Of a stretch of DNA of 64,000 nucleotides, positions 1 through 13,156 are shown piece by piece. Source of the stretch: Pagrus major. Lineage: Eukaryota > Chordata > Actinopteri > Spariformes > Sparidae. Below the pieces are notes generated by a model. The model was not told where the DNA came from. It saw only the letters and a list, made by a program, of their open reading frames with translations, and searched no databases. The translations under genes and the position numbers were made by a program. How positions within the stretch are numbered: position 1 is the first letter of the stretch; each line of letters opens with the position of its first letter. The stretch covers positions 10,904,741-10,968,740 of the forward strand of contig NC_133224.1 of NCBI RefSeq assembly GCF_040436345.1, written 5' to 3'.

Positions 1-3000
1 GGGGCGCTGCTGTATCGCTCGGCAGCCCTGCAGAACTTCCCCGTCATGGCTGACGCTTTGGCCCACGGAGCCGACGTCAACTGGGTCAACGTGGCCGAGG
101 AGTCCAGCACGCCGCTGATACAGGCCGTCTCAGCAGTAAGGACAGCATTACATTATATTCATGGTCCCCAGAGGATGAATCATGATGATTTCGATGATCT
201 CTCCTACAGCAGCACAATCATTTTTGTTTTACCTCTTGGCCGTCCCTGTAGCATCAACATCAGGCCAACATTTCAACCTCTACACAAGCAAAACTGAAGA
301 TATAACAGCAAATAAACGTGAAAAAAATACCTAAAACATTCGTGCTCCTCAGAGGATGAACTGTTCTCATTTTGGAGACTACATGAGCTTTCCTGTAGAA
401 TCACCCTCAGGTCTCAATGTTGCACTCAAAATATATAATCACTGCTATGAAACTTGCTAACCAGGGGGATAAACCCTCAGGATACAATTTACATTTTTAG
501 CCTAGATGGACCAACACTTTGCAGCCTTCAGGAGTCTTTATAAATGTAGTCTTGTTGCGTTAACCTGTCTAGACAAGGTGATAATAAGGAGAGGTTCAGT
601 GAGGATCACACAGGTTATGTAAATGTACTGTAAAAATACGGAAACGACAGCTCACGTGTTCCTGTTTCCTCACCAGAACGCCCTGGCAGCCTGCGAGTTC
701 CTGCTGCAGAACGGCGCTAACGTCAACCAGGTGGACAGCAACGGGAGAGGGCCGCTTCATCACGCCACCATCCTGGGTCACACAGGGTAAGATGCACTGT
801 CACACGTACGTAACAGTCCATTCAAGAACACAGCTCCATAGCTCCAAGCACGAATAAGCTACAGGAACTTTATTCAGGAACAAATGATAGAATGATAAGA
901 AAAAGTAGAAGGGGACACAATGCTTTTGTCAAAGGGCCAAAATCAGCACAACTGACAGACTATTTAATTCCAGAGACTAACAATGACCAATCTGATAAGT
1001 AACAATAAAATCTACCGTGCCCAAAACTATTAGCAGACCTAAATAGATTCACCCAGCTTGCCCAAATGACATTCCCATGTTTGGTATAGTGAGAAATCTC
1101 AGCAGAAAGGAAGTGACACAAAAGAGTCTGTTGAAGAGCAGCGAGCACACTGAAGTCACGCAGTTGACACTTCTTTGCAACCTGACTTCTTTATCTTCAA
1201 GCATCTCTGCGCAGTCAAACGTGTTGCCCACTGTAGCTTTACAGCAGCACGTCTACTAAGTAATCTTTGCTGATTGAATGCGGTTGTTTATTTGGCGATC
1301 TAAAAGCAAGAAAAGGTAGATAACAGGTAGCTCATTATTTCACAGAGTCGTACCTATACCCGGACTGCTTATCAAAAGAAAGTCTAAGCAGCATCTGACT
1401 CTAATCTTATCTGGCCGAGGTCAGATTGCAGGCTTCAGCTGTAGAGAATAAATTAAAAGCACGTGTTTTTGTTTTCTTTTACAGTCCATTCAAGAACACA
1501 GCTCCATAGCTCCAAGAACTAATAGGCTACAGGAACTTTATTCAGGAAGAAAACAAGGAACTTAGTGTCCCCTTTGTGCACCCCTGTTTCAAATTCATTT
1601 GAAAAACCGTGAAGATTAAGCAAAGTCATCCAAGAATGAATTTCAAAACGATGTTCTTCCTATTCATTGTTGTACAAATCTGATGATAGAATAGATGTAA
1701 TAAATGGAGAAACCGTTAGATTTTAGTTCCTCCTCGTGAAACCCACATAAGGATCTTGATTTCCTGAAATGTTTCCTGTGCACACACACACTCTCACTCT
1801 CTCTTTCTGTCTCTATGATGCTCCAGGTTGGTTTGTCTCTTTCTGAAGCGAGGAGCAGACTACAACGCCAGAGACAAGAACCAGAAAGACCCCATAACAA
1901 TCGCTGTGGACAACGCCAACGCCGACATCGTCACTTTGTGAGTCCAGTGGACCAGGAGAACCTCTTACATCACTGTGCAAACCAGTTACCAACAGCAGTC
2001 TTTCTAACTGATCTTCTCCATTTCAGGCTGCGGATCGCCAAGATGAACAAGGAGATGCGGGAGATGGACGGAGCGTTTGGCCAATCAGGTCACTCAGGGG
2101 GGCAGGGATCTGGGGGTTTATTGAGCGGGAGTGGAGGTGGGCTGGCCCACACCAGGAAGAGCCTGCAGGCTATAAAGAACCACATAAGTGGCTGGGCTCT
2201 GGGGGGGCAGAATGATTAGTGGGGTTAAAAAGTCCCTGGACAGGAGACAGGCGGTGAGACTGGAATGAGCTAAAAGGAAAACATGTTTTGTCTAGTTGTT
2301 AAGCATTAGAAATCACTGGCTTTGCAGTGTCATGTGATGTTTATCTGCAGCGAATTATCCAGGCCTCGCACACGTCGTTCAAGGAAACTTGGAAGAAAAA
2401 ACTGCCTTCGATGAGAAAGCTTAAAATGCAGGGTACGACAATATGAAGGCTCAAGGACTTAAACGGAAACAGATTTATTTATCAGTGAAGACAGAAAAAA
2501 TGTCTTGTGAAACACGGCAGGAACATTGTGAGAGATGTTGTTGCACTTTGAACCACAAACGCACATCATGCTGCACTTTGAAACCCACAAAATCTCCAAA
2601 TACCTTGTTGATAAAGAGTGCTGCATGTGGGTGTTTCCAATGTTTCACTGAGGTTAAGAGAATGTATATATAAGAGACCTCTATCAGGCCTATTTTTACT
2701 GATATTTGTATATATGGGATATTTTTATATGCAGGATGTACAGTGTTGTTTATATGTTGTTATATAAGCTGAATCCAGTGTTGGGTTTGTTTCTCAAGGA
2801 CGACTTTCTCCTCTATTCTGTGAATAGTTTGAACTCTTGTTATATATGACCTGTTTGTATTTATCTGTGCTGTAGCTCTTGAGCTTAAGATTAGCCGTGG
2901 GTTTTTGTTTGCATTTTGTCATTTTGGCTCCTTTTCAAGCTGCACAGTCCATTCTGTCATGATTGTCCTTTTCAGCCGAGGCTTTTGTTGAGTTTCACTC

Positions 3001-3529
3001 ATGAAGGAATGGAAACGTGATGCTTTTTGTCTGCTTGAAACATCTGCTGGTCAGTATTTGACGTGCTGTGCTCTATCACTGTGTGTCTTTGTCACTGTGT
3101 GCCTTTGCCCTTCTGCCCGCTGAGATGTCCGGCTGGTCTCAAGTGCTTGTGCAGTGTGCCACCTACTGCAATCTAAGAGGTAAAGTGCATGTGCATGTGT
3201 GTTTTATTTGTCCGGTTGCATGCTTCTCGCTTTAGGGCTACAATTTTAAATGCGTTCAGGAAATAGTTGGGAAGTGACAGCTTATTAGAGCTCAATGTGC
3301 CCCCAAAATGATGTAGCGTTTGATGATCTGAACACAGCTGTGGCACATTAAACCCCGACGAGATGACATTAATGCTTTAAAAAGTTGTTCTCTTAAAAAC
3401 ATCTCATGTCTCCATCTCTGCTTGTCTCCAGGTGATGATACCTACCACGACATCTTCAGAGACTTTTCACACATGGCCTCAAACAACCCCGAGAAGCTCA
3501 AACGCCGCAGCGCAGACCCCAAAACTTAA
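1..3529 (+). CDS. acap1: ACAP1, ArfGAP with coiled-coil, ankyrin repeat and PH domains (3' part only)
   Basis: Five exons are readable: 1-135, 677-786, 1827-1937, 2027-2088 and 3432-3529, all with GT-AG borders and matching phases, ending at TAA 3527-3529. They encode the C-terminal ankyrin repeats: ALAHGADVNWVN, then FLLQNGANVNQVDSNGRGPLHHATILGHTG in pieces, then FLKRGADYNARD and NADIVTLLRIAKMN. The tail is DDTYHDIFRDFSHMASNNPEKL followed by KRRSADPKT. ACAP proteins are GTPase-activating proteins for Arf6 that bind membranes through BAR and PH domains; those domains lie off the left edge. The phrase MADALAHGADVNWVN and the ending with RRS fit mammalian ACAP1 better than ACAP2 from memory. 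Neighbouring slc16a13 and bcl6b, which flank ACAP1 on human 17p13, support this. ACAP2 or ACAP3 is the alternative. Confidence 0.9.
813..1547. repeat. Pair of direct repeats inside an acap1 intron
   Basis: About 67 bases beginning ACAGTCCATTCAAGAACACA occur at 813-879 and again at 1481-1547 with few differences. Both lie in the intron 787-1826. Just inside and outside them, AAGGGGACAC (about 911) and its complement GTGTCCCCTT (about 1564) form a short inverted pair. No element family is recognised. Confidence 0.6.
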
Positions 3530-4090
3530 CCAGCCTTTGCCTCCTCTTCTTCACCTCGCTGTACAGTACCACATTTAGAAAAGTATGCAGACACATCAGC
3601 ACACATGTTCCCCTGGCTACCTGCCACATGTTCAGTCATAGCTCAGCTGGTGTTGACTTCAGAGGGGGACGAACTCTCCGAACAGTGAATTCTTTGTGCG
3701 AACACGTCAGAGCAGAACAATTGTGCCCGAGTGGGAACACTGCAACAGCTTTATGAGAGCAGCAGGAGGTGTCTTTATGTGTAGCAGAGGGTAACACCAT
3801 CACTCTGCCAAGATTGTCCTAATTAAATCCTGTAAATCTGTTTCTTTTTTAAGCTAAAAGGGCTGTTTTTTATGTTCCTCTGCCATTTCTGTTGAAGTGT
3901 AACATGAAAAAGAAGTGAAAATGTTTGAAAATAGACAAAATTGTTGCAAAGTCTTCTATTCTGTTGTAACGTATGCAGATTTTTACATTTGGGATGTTTT
4001 TAGATGCTGTTCATGTCTGTTTTTTGTTAAACTGTGTCAGGTACTTGAGATTCATGAACAAATAAACCACAACGCAAAACTTATTTTAAG
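3530..4090 (+). other. acap1: acap1 3' UTR with poly(A) signal
   Basis: Non-coding sequence follows the acap1 stop. The first AATAAA on the plus strand lies at 4062-4067 in an A/T-rich stretch, giving a 3' UTR of roughly 550 bases. The end point is inferred. Confidence 0.55.
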
Positions 4091-5975
4091 TGTGTTTAAG
4101 TTTCAAACAATGACAGGTCAAAGGTTAATTTTTGTAATGATAATGGAGTTTGTTTTAAAGGTATGTTTTTGCTGTACAGAGAACAAATCCCCAGCAGAGG
4201 GCGCCATCATTTTGTGATGGAGCTTGTTAGCAAAAAGTTATCAGTGATTTTGCCACAGAAGACCTGTTGAATATGTTGAAGAGTGAGACAAAGAGTCAAG
4301 ACAGCTTAAACAAAATACATTGTTTTTTAATCTAGAGTGAGTACAAAATATCACATTTTAAGATAAAACAGTGTCAAGTTGCAGCCTGGATCTTTGTCTA
4401 AGATTCGGTCAATGGTTCCCAACCTTTTTCCCAAATGGACCCCTTTAAACTGACAACCACTGAATAATAATGACATATTCTATGGATATTTCATAGTATA
4501 TTACATAACAGTACAGAAGAAGTGATAGACTGTATAGTTAACAGAAATAGTCAAGACAATAACTGCAGGAAGCGATTTGCCTGTTGTCTGTATTAAGGTT
4601 GTCATGGTACCAGAAACTAAACTCGATATCTGTTTTCATACCTAAAAAAGTCCTTAATACACAAGAACGGATCATTTTGACCCTAACCCTAACCTGTATA
4701 TAATGCTGGTAGATGAAAAGTCATTAAAAACCAGTCCCTGGGGTTGCCAGGTTGGGAACCAGACTGAACTGTTACAGGTCTGAATCACAGCTTGAATCAC
4801 AATATTCAGCAGCTGCCAGGACGATGAAGTGGCATAATAAAAGTCACATGTCTGCCTGTAAAGAGCAGGTCACAGTGACCGTGTGGTCTCTGTCCTATGA
4901 ACCTGCTGTTCATTCAGCTGTTCATGCAGCCAAACATCTCTGACTTACAAACAGTCTTGGTCAGTACAAAGTTCCTATGTGAGCTGAGCGTAGGATTGGA
5001 AAATGCACTTGTATTCCTGCCCAGTAACATAAAGCACTTGTGGAGAGTCAAAGTCCTGAGGCTGAACAGGAGGTGCTGGAAACAGTTACACCAATAAAGC
5101 ATAACTTTAGCTGAAATGCTAAGGGGCTTATGACAAGTCCTGCTTCATTTTTGCCTTGAGAGGGGGCCTTAAATCAAAATCTAGTTATTATTTAATCAAT
5201 ATTGTCCATATATGGTGCATGTTCTAAAATATTAGTTTTAATTTGAATTACCATATACTACTGGGCGCACATTACACAGCAGGCAGTGCTGATTGTTTAC
5301 TGGGTGAAAAATCATGCGTAGTTTCGGCACAGACAGGAGGGACACAGGCCCCATAGAAAATTAATCCAGCCATGCTGATTGGCCGTATCTATTGTGCTGT
5401 GTCATCTCTGCCTCCTTAAAAGAGTTAAAAGTTATTAAATGAGGATAGTGAAAGTTAAAGATTAATCCTGTAGGTGCAAATTTAAATATGCTTGTCAGTC
5501 TTTGAGCAGCAGAATCTGATTCACATTTACTTACATCAAGAGTAAAACCGTTTTCTGCCTACATATTTCCTTGTTAAATTTGAAGGCATGTGAAATAACA
5601 AAAATAAAACAAACTCGGATCACATTTTCCTTCACATTTCCTATCTTGCATGCACAGTGCATGCAAACCAGTCACATACCTTAGCATTGCTGACTAAAGT
5701 ATTTAAATGCCCAGTGTGTCCTATAAGGCAGAGAGTACTGGCCTGAACATTAAACTGAGGTCACAATGTGTAACAGAGTGAGGACTCACTGGACCCTTTA
5801 TGCTGTCAGTTTTCACAGTAAGCCTCTTTCTTCGCTTTGGGTCTGAATCTCTGACATGTGAAGCAGCCTGTTAACTGCTGGTCTCTTCAGGTAGGCACCA
5901 TCCTTTAAAAGGCTCTTTAAATCCTTAATCTCCACAGTCTTGCACATTATTAAGCCTGGTCATCTCGCAAGATCG
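4091..5975. other. Intergenic gap between acap1 and slc16a13
   Basis: No coding exon is recognisable on either strand. The stretch is A/T-rich and the two flanking genes converge on it, so it should also hold the 3' UTR of the minus-strand transporter. Confidence 0.5.
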
Positions 5976-8864
5976 TCACAATTCTTCTCTGTGGTTCATG
6001 TCAGCAGGTAAACTGTTAATCTGCTGCAGCTCTGAATGTAAACCCTTATCTTTGACGTTGAGGGAACGTCTCTGCGGAGGCGGTGGATCTTTGCAGGAGA
6101 AGTAGTGAGGAAGAGTGGCCATGGTCAAAGTAGCGAGAATGAGAAAACCACCCGATACCATGAAGGAGGCGACGTAGTTGCCGGTGATGTCCTTTAGAAA
6201 CCCTTGGGACATAGAGACAGGAGAGAATATTCAGAACATAAATGAGTTGCGTATTGCTAGCTGCATGCTTTGAGAAAGAAAACACAGAAAAAGTAGTTGG
6301 AGAGTTTGCTGACACTGATTACTCACAATTAATGTTTGACTACTTTCACCCTCAGTGTGTTACTTGTGTTTATGGACTGATTCAGGTCACTTGAGATAAC
6401 ATGGAACAAGGTGACATGGCCTACATTGGGAGATATAATGCACTGTACCAATCTCCTACCTGACAGTGGTGTCCCTAGTAGTCCCGCGCTGCTCTCGATG
6501 AGCTGCAGTAGCCCGAGGCCACCCATCATGCGCTCCACACCCACAATCAGGGGCACCACCGCGAACACCACAGAGGTCAGCGCCCCGGCACTGAAGCCGT
6601 AGAGGAGGCTGATCACCATCAGTGCGGCGTAGGAACCAGACAAGGAGCTCACAGGCAGCAGCATGATGAACACTCCCGCCAGCATGGTCCACATGCTCAG
6701 TAAATGAATCAGCCGAAAATGACCCAGGTCTGAGAACCAGCCTGACGCCACGCGGCCCAAAATGTCTGAAGCGCCGGCAGCAGACATGACAAAAGCAGCT
6801 TGGTACTCCGAGAAGCCGGCTTGGCGGCTGTGGGCCACCAGGTGGAAATACGGCACAAAGTAACCGACGTTCATGAGACTGACGCCCAACGTGTAGGTGA
6901 TGTAAGGCCTCTCGAAAAGCAGCGACAGCTCAAGGTAGGAGGAGACTCGTTGTAGCAGCGAAGCACTTGATGGCTTGGTCTCTGAATCTACCTGGGGGAA
7001 GAAAAGAAGGAAGTTCTTCACTTGATCTTGCTGCTGTCTCTTTAAATATGATTCTCTCTCTGCCTTTAGTTCATTCATGCTGCTGTTTTGCTGAACTGCC
7101 GTCGTCAACACACACGCTTTGGTCATTGCAGGCTAATCTCTTCTAGTTATGCAATTCCCGTCCCCTAGCCATTACTGGTTAAGCAGCTGACCTCTTTTGA
7201 ACAAATCCATTCATAGCTGATTTTCAGATCTCAATGTCTTATAAATGAATAAATTAAACATTAAAGGTAGGTAATGGAGACTTTATTGCCTAAGCTGAGG
7301 TCACTTGGTAGGGCAAGACTCTACTGTCCATCCTCTAGCTATTGCAGACCAAGCTACTCAGGTCTTTGTTGACCATTAGCCATGGCTGGCTAAAACCTTT
7401 ACATGGAAAGCAGGACATTGTCACCATCTAGTCATTGCTGGGTAAACTAAACTTTGTAACAAGAATGTGCAACAGATGAAGACAGTAGAGTCTAGTCCCA
7501 CCTTTACTGGGGCTTTAGAGCGTCGCTGTGGACGGATGAGAGCCCCGCAGGGCACAATATTCAGACTGAGGGCCCCCAGAATCAGAAGGGCCCCTCGCCA
7601 GGCGTACTTTTCCACCAGCAGCTGGAAGAGCGGGTTGAAAGCGAAGGAGGAGAGGCCAATACTGGAGAACCCCAGTCCCAATGCCAGGGTGCGCCGCCGG
7701 GTGAAATTAGCCATGACTGTAGCTACCATGGGGGTGAAGACCAGCCCCCAGCCCAAACCTGGAGGAGAGTGGAGGGGAAGAAACACTGAGATAGCTAATA
7801 GTTAACAAGGTAAACAAGTATGACCTACTTGAATAGTTGTATGACCTTGAGACATGTTACCTGAAATGACACCCATAGTGAGGTAGAGGTGAACAAGACA
7901 GGTGGCCTGTGAGGCAAGTATGAGGCCGAGTCCAGCAAGACAGCCCCCTGCCATCACCACCACCCGGGCATTGTATGCATTACAGAGTGCTGCACCCAAT
8001 GGACCTGCAAAACAAAGATCCACATCTCCATTTGTTAGGACTCTTTAGCAACAAAATATTAAGATTATCCTCAATTTAAACTCATAATGTACAACTTTCC
8101 GCCTTTGTTTCCCCTTGGTTGGTTCTACACAGCGTAATGTATATTCATGATTTTTTTCTTATGGCTACATAATTCCATCAGATTAAATCTTGTGCACAAT
8201 TTGAACACATTTCCCCCAAACTCAGCATGACGTATTTGGTATTTTACAATTCTAAATACAGCTCAGTGGGTTAGAGCAGTGTTTGTCAGCACAGCATGAG
8301 TTTGTAATGAGTGACCAATTGTGACTTGTCAAAGAGTTGCAGCCTTTTCTGAAAACCTATAAAATGGCTCAAAATTCAAAATCTTCCTTTCTTTTAGTTA
8401 CACCTCCTCTTGCATGATTACTATACATTTGATCAGACAAATAATTGCAACTAGTACTGCACAGGTTAGCCGATGAGTTGATCAACAGAATTTTGATAAT
8501 TTATTTTATAATTTCAAATAATCCATCCAGCGCTTTTCTCTGTTTATGTTAACAGATGTATCACAGATAATAATAGTTAGTTGTGGCCATTATTACAAAC
8601 AAAACACTCATACTATGTATAACACATTGACTCACTGAAGAACTGCTGTGTTGCCAGACCCGTGGACGAGATCCAGGATATGGCCTGAGCACTCTCATCG
8701 AAGTACTGCACAAACTCCACGAAAAAGATCCCTAAGCTGCGCATCAGGCCGAACACGAGGCTCGTGCTGACGAACATGGCACCGACCAGCACCCAGCCCC
8801 AGCCTCCATCCGGGCCCTCGGCCTCATCGCTCTGGCTCTCTGCTTTGGGCTTGCCGTCAGCCAT
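5976..8864 (-). CDS. slc16a13: Monocarboxylate transporter, SLC16A13-like (MCT13)
   Basis: Five coding exons on the minus strand: 8636-8864, 7861-8004, 7502-7758, 6460-6991 and 5976-6202, all GT-AG and in phase, giving about 462 residues. The start [10 protein letters not shown] leads into [16 protein letters not shown], the SLC16 signature at the start of the first membrane helix. Further helices follow ([53 protein letters not shown]), and [18 protein letters not shown] precedes the last. SLC16 proteins are 12-helix major-facilitator carriers of small carboxylates at the plasma membrane; the substrate of MCT13 is poorly defined. [22 protein letters not shown] and [11 protein letters not shown] resemble human MCT13 more than MCT11. 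Position next to bcl6b matches human 17p13, where SLC16A13 and SLC16A11 are adjacent. slc16a11 is the main alternative. Confidence 0.86.
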
Positions 8865-8881
8865 GTCTAGCAGAGACTTAT

Positions 8882-11800
8882 CTGTAAAAATAAGATGACT
8901 GCAGGTCAGCGTAAAAGCAGTGAGGAGGAGAGAAAGGAAGCACCGAGAAAACGAAGATTCAAGCCAGTGCAGAACAAGTGTCAGACTCTCTCTGATGTTG
9001 TCAATAGCCATAATGATTAACTTCCCACAGGCCAATAGATGAACTGGTTGTTCTGTGTAAGTGTGACTGCGCTGCTTAACAAGTCGGCCTTCACTGGAGA
9101 GCAAGATCTAGGTGAGAGGTGAACTCTGGCCAGCTGACAGGTGTTCATAGATCAGCTATGAAGAAATAATTGCATGTTCAATATTTAAAGACAAGAAAGC
9201 CCCTCGATCAGCTGTCACTAGATTGGCTTGATATAAATGGACATGTTGTCGGTGCAACTTTGAGACCTACATATTTGATTCTCAGTTTGCCACCATATCA
9301 CCATGATGTATCATCATTCCCTACAGCTCATCTTAAAAACAGAAAATCTCCCTTTTATTGCTTCACTACAGCAACATAATGAACATGATGACATTTATAT
9401 TTTTAAGAAAAAAAGTCATCCTCCGGCAAATTTTGTGCTGCTGACAGTAACCAGCTGATCACATGCATGTGTCCTCTTTACTCTGCTGCAGCAGCAAACA
9501 CGACCGAAGTTCCTCTTCTGACACTGAACACAACTTTCAAGTACTGCAGTCAACATGCTGCCACAATCAGCTGTCTATGATCTGCTATTACCAGAATTTT
9601 TAAGAAACAAATTCCCCCATTTTGACTTTGGTAGCTCTGTAGTCACTTTTCAGTTGGTTTCCTGAAACCTGTGCCTGATCAGCTTACCCACATAGGAAAA
9701 TAAAGTCACTGTCATGTGCTCTCAACAAGCACATGCTTTGTTTAATTTGTCTTGCAAAAAGCTTGACAGAAAATAAAAAAATATACTATTCTATGTCAGT
9801 GTGAGCACTTGTTAAGTGTACATATAGTTACAAATATAGTTGAGTAAAAGCAGATTATTATGTGCTCTTGGGTCACCAGTATTTTCCCTGCTGTTGCTCA
9901 GTTTGGTGAGTTTTTACAGCGAGTTGAAAATGAGCCAAAGCACAGTGACCCGATCCATTCCTCATCTAATGCCACTCACTTCACTGCTGCAGGAATGACA
10001 GGAATCTGACCCAGCACACTCTCAAACACACATGCGCTGAAAGACTTCAGGAAACACAATAATGGCCCAAAAACTTGTTTTTGTATATGTACGTTTGAAA
10101 CCTACCTGCTGAAGGAGAGATGCAGACGGAACACACACCAGATTTCAGCAAGCAAAAGCTACAGGACAATGTAGGGTTTGACACCAGGATCATGTGACAT
10201 GCGCGTCTTTAAGTTTCATTTTGACAATTATGTGTTTTTCTATGGCCAAACAAACAATCGGAACTGATACAAGCAACTTCCCATTCTTAACCTTTACAGT
10301 AAGGATTAAGTCAAGTCAAGGCAAGTCAATTTTGTTTTTTACAGCCCAAAACAACCCATCACAAATTTGCCACAAAGGACTGTAGATACTGTTGAGGACA
10401 CTCAGGCTAAGTCAAGGTTTATCAAAACCAGGCTACTCTACCACTCACTCCTTGCAATTTGAATTTGTTGTTTACACCTTTTCTCAATTATATACACACA
10501 AAAACTGGAACAATGCACACAAGTCTGAAAATTTGAATTTCATATATCAGAATCAAAACTCTGATATAGACATTCAAAATCACATTTTTGCTCATCTCAG
10601 CATTTAGCACACTTTGTTCCCCTGGAAAACACTGGTCTTCAAAATACAATGCCCTATTTACCTACTGGTCTCACTCACTTCTCACCTGTTCAAAGTCAAA
10701 TGGCAAAACACTTCAATGACATGTCAGATGGTAAAAGAGACCTCAGGTGAAAGATGGAGCAGCAAAGAAAGGAAGCGATAGAGCAAGAGGAGGCGGAGGA
10801 AGAAGACAAAATGATGAATAATGAAATCTGTGCAACTTGATTGCAACTCGAACAATGTTGCAATATCAACTATAAGTTTACCATTTGACCCTTGGAAGCT
10901 GTGTCGTGAGTTTAGCCCAATTTGAGCTCGATGGATGGATAAAGCTGCGTTGTAGCTATCTATTCTAATACAATTATTGTGTCAATACAATATTCATATG
11001 ATATATTCCCACTATTGTACTACAGTACTGTACAAAATGGCAAAGTATTTTATACAGTAAATTATATGGCATGGTCTCATGAAGCCAAAAATATTTTGAT
11101 GGTAGTGTTTTAGATTTATCACACCAGTATTTAAACAATGCTCTGTAAGATTAATTCATATGATAGCTCTGTGTATTACTTTGGTGGAAAGAGTCATCAG
11201 GTGTTTTGAGAAATTGTACTGTTGTTTGAGGAAACGTATTTAACCAAAACTGTAGGATGCGTTTCTGTGGGTTTGGGAATGCTGCAGGCCTACTAGTTCT
11301 TGCCAGGCAGACTGGCTGAGCTGGTTGTGTTTGGCATTCATTTGAGCCGTGCGATGTGACACCTCTCTTCTTGTATCTTATGCCTGCTTGTTTCCAGTAT
11401 TTTGTATCTTATTTCAATCTATATAATAAGCAAGTAAGTGTTATTTCCAACAAGATGCTTTTTGAGGTATTTGTACCTATCTGTCATTGTCAGTAAATCC
11501 ATTTATAATCAGTGAAATTCTACATGGTGATTAATCATGAACATACTTTATATAAAAATGTATGTATAATCTATTTTTACTCGTACTTTTGATATTTACG
11601 TACATTTAATATCAGATCATTTAAGACTTTTGCACAGGTACTCTTAATATGGGTGACTTTCACTTTTAAGAGAGTAACACAATCGCTTTACTTTTACTCA
11701 GTATGATGTTTTACAACACTGTTTTTTGTTGGAGGTTGCTATATACACTATACTAAATCTAAGTTCCAAACCATATAATTAATGATTAATTAGTCTGTTA

Positions 11801-12388
11801 TAAAGCCACATTATTATATGTATTAAATACACTGTGATCAGGGTGCACGCACCTGTAAACACGTGCTGGTGCTGCCTTTCCTTCACGCAGCTGCAGCTTC
11901 ATCCAAACGACTGGTCAGCTTCATTCATGATGTATTACACAGCCATGAACAGGTACACGGGCGGGAGCGCGCACCGTAAACTGTGCACGTGGTCTCTCCA
12001 GGCAAAACACCACGTGAGTGACGTAGGCTTCACACGGCGCCTGCGCACTGGCTGTCTCGCTCAGCTGTATTAAACACACACAAAAGAACATAATTATTTT
12101 AAGCTAGCAACATATTTTTGGCGATTTAACTTTAGCGGCCGTGCTAATGTATTTTAGGAATTGTTTTTTTCAACTGTTGCTAACAATGTTAAAGTTATGA
12201 CAATATTATAGTGAAATATTAACTGTTTCGTAACCAGTGACGGGCTGAATCCTTTAAAAGTGATAGGCTCGAGCCGTGTGTGACTGTAAAACCAACATGT
12301 CAGCGCGCGTCAGTCCGCTGTTATTCAGATAAACCGGCTCACAGCCTCATTAAAGGTTCAGTTTAACTGAATGTTAATTTTCACTCAC
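8882..12388. other. Likely first intron of slc16a13
   Basis: If the first exon at 12.4 kb is right, this is one 3.5 kb intron. No coding exon was recognised in it. A fragment at about 10305-10400 (GTCAAGTCAAGGCAAGTCAA then an A-rich stretch) resembles a common fish SINE or LINE tail. Confidence 0.4.
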
Positions 12389-12490
12389 CCTCGGGTTGTC
12401 GGCTCTTGTTGCACAGCCTCCGGGCTCATGGTGGTAAACAGTCAGTGCAGGGTCCACGAGCCGCTGGGACAAGTTCAACAGTCACTACAG
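12389..12490 (-). promoter_or_regulatory. slc16a13: Probable slc16a13 first exon and promoter
   Basis: On the minus strand a strong donor (CGAGG followed by GTGAGT) ends at 12389, and an acceptor TTTTTACAG lies at 8882-8890 directly before the coding exon. Joined, they give a 5' UTR with the start at 8864. Just upstream, at about 12508-12520, sits ACGCATGCGCAG, a good NRF1 site, within a CpG-richer patch. The start of transcription is inferred. A second strong donor near 10106 (CAGCAG then GTAGGT, minus strand) could serve an alternative first exon. Confidence 0.5.
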
Positions 12491-12810
12491 AGAGCCGGTG
12501 ACGTACACGCATGCGCAGTAGACACTTCATGACTGACGCGTGAAATCTGCTTTATGCTTTATTATTATGTCCTATGAAAACTATGTACCTCCAGAATGTC
12601 AACATAATATGCACTTACAAAAGTCTATTTTTTCAGATCACTTAATGGTTAATGCTTCAGTTTTTACCTGATTAATTCAAATAATCTAAATTGGAGATAT
12701 GCGGTTTGCATTCAACGCAAACAATATGCTATTTCTTTCACCTGCACCGGAATTTTAAAAAATCACGCAATAAATAGAGACTCAAGACCGTTATCTGTTG
12801 TCCAAAATAT

Positions 12811-13156
12811 TAATAAGGCGCACTACGTAGTTTAGGGGAAGACATTTTAATCAGAAGATGTTTATCACTAAACAAACCAAATAAACAAACTCTCTTTGTT
12901 TTCATGACTGAATAAACTGAACAAATAAACTGACCTTAAAGGACAACACCATTTCATAGTTTTACTTTGTTTATATTTGGCGGACCCTGCCACCTTTCTA
13001 GCTTCAAACAGTGTTCTGGGGACCTTATTTTCCTCTGAGAACAGCTTGTTTATTTCCTTTTGTGAGATTGTATTATTACCTCATTAATAGCCTATTGTAA
13101 ATATCAAAATTCTGAGTTTGAATTTCTTCTTCAAAACCAGAAGTGCCCCTTTAAAA
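12811..13156. mobile_element. Degenerate MITE, terminal inverted repeats with GGGGCACT core
   Basis: The left end reads AAGGCGCACTACGTAGTTTA and the right end, complemented, reads TTTTAAAGGGGCACTTCTGG; both continue into GAAG, so they form imperfect terminal inverted repeats about 346 bp apart. The inner part (GGCGGACCCTGCCACCTTTC, then TCAAACAGTGTTCTGGGGAC) resembles a repeat widely scattered in spiny-rayed fishes, from memory. It carries no coding capacity. Another left end of this type starts at 44352. Confidence 0.6.

Noticed and set aside
4681-4695. Telomere-like CCCTAACCCTAACC
   Set aside because: Only two repeats; no array.
10305-10400. Full-length SINE
   Set aside because: Only a tail-like word is present, no tRNA-type promoter boxes were found.
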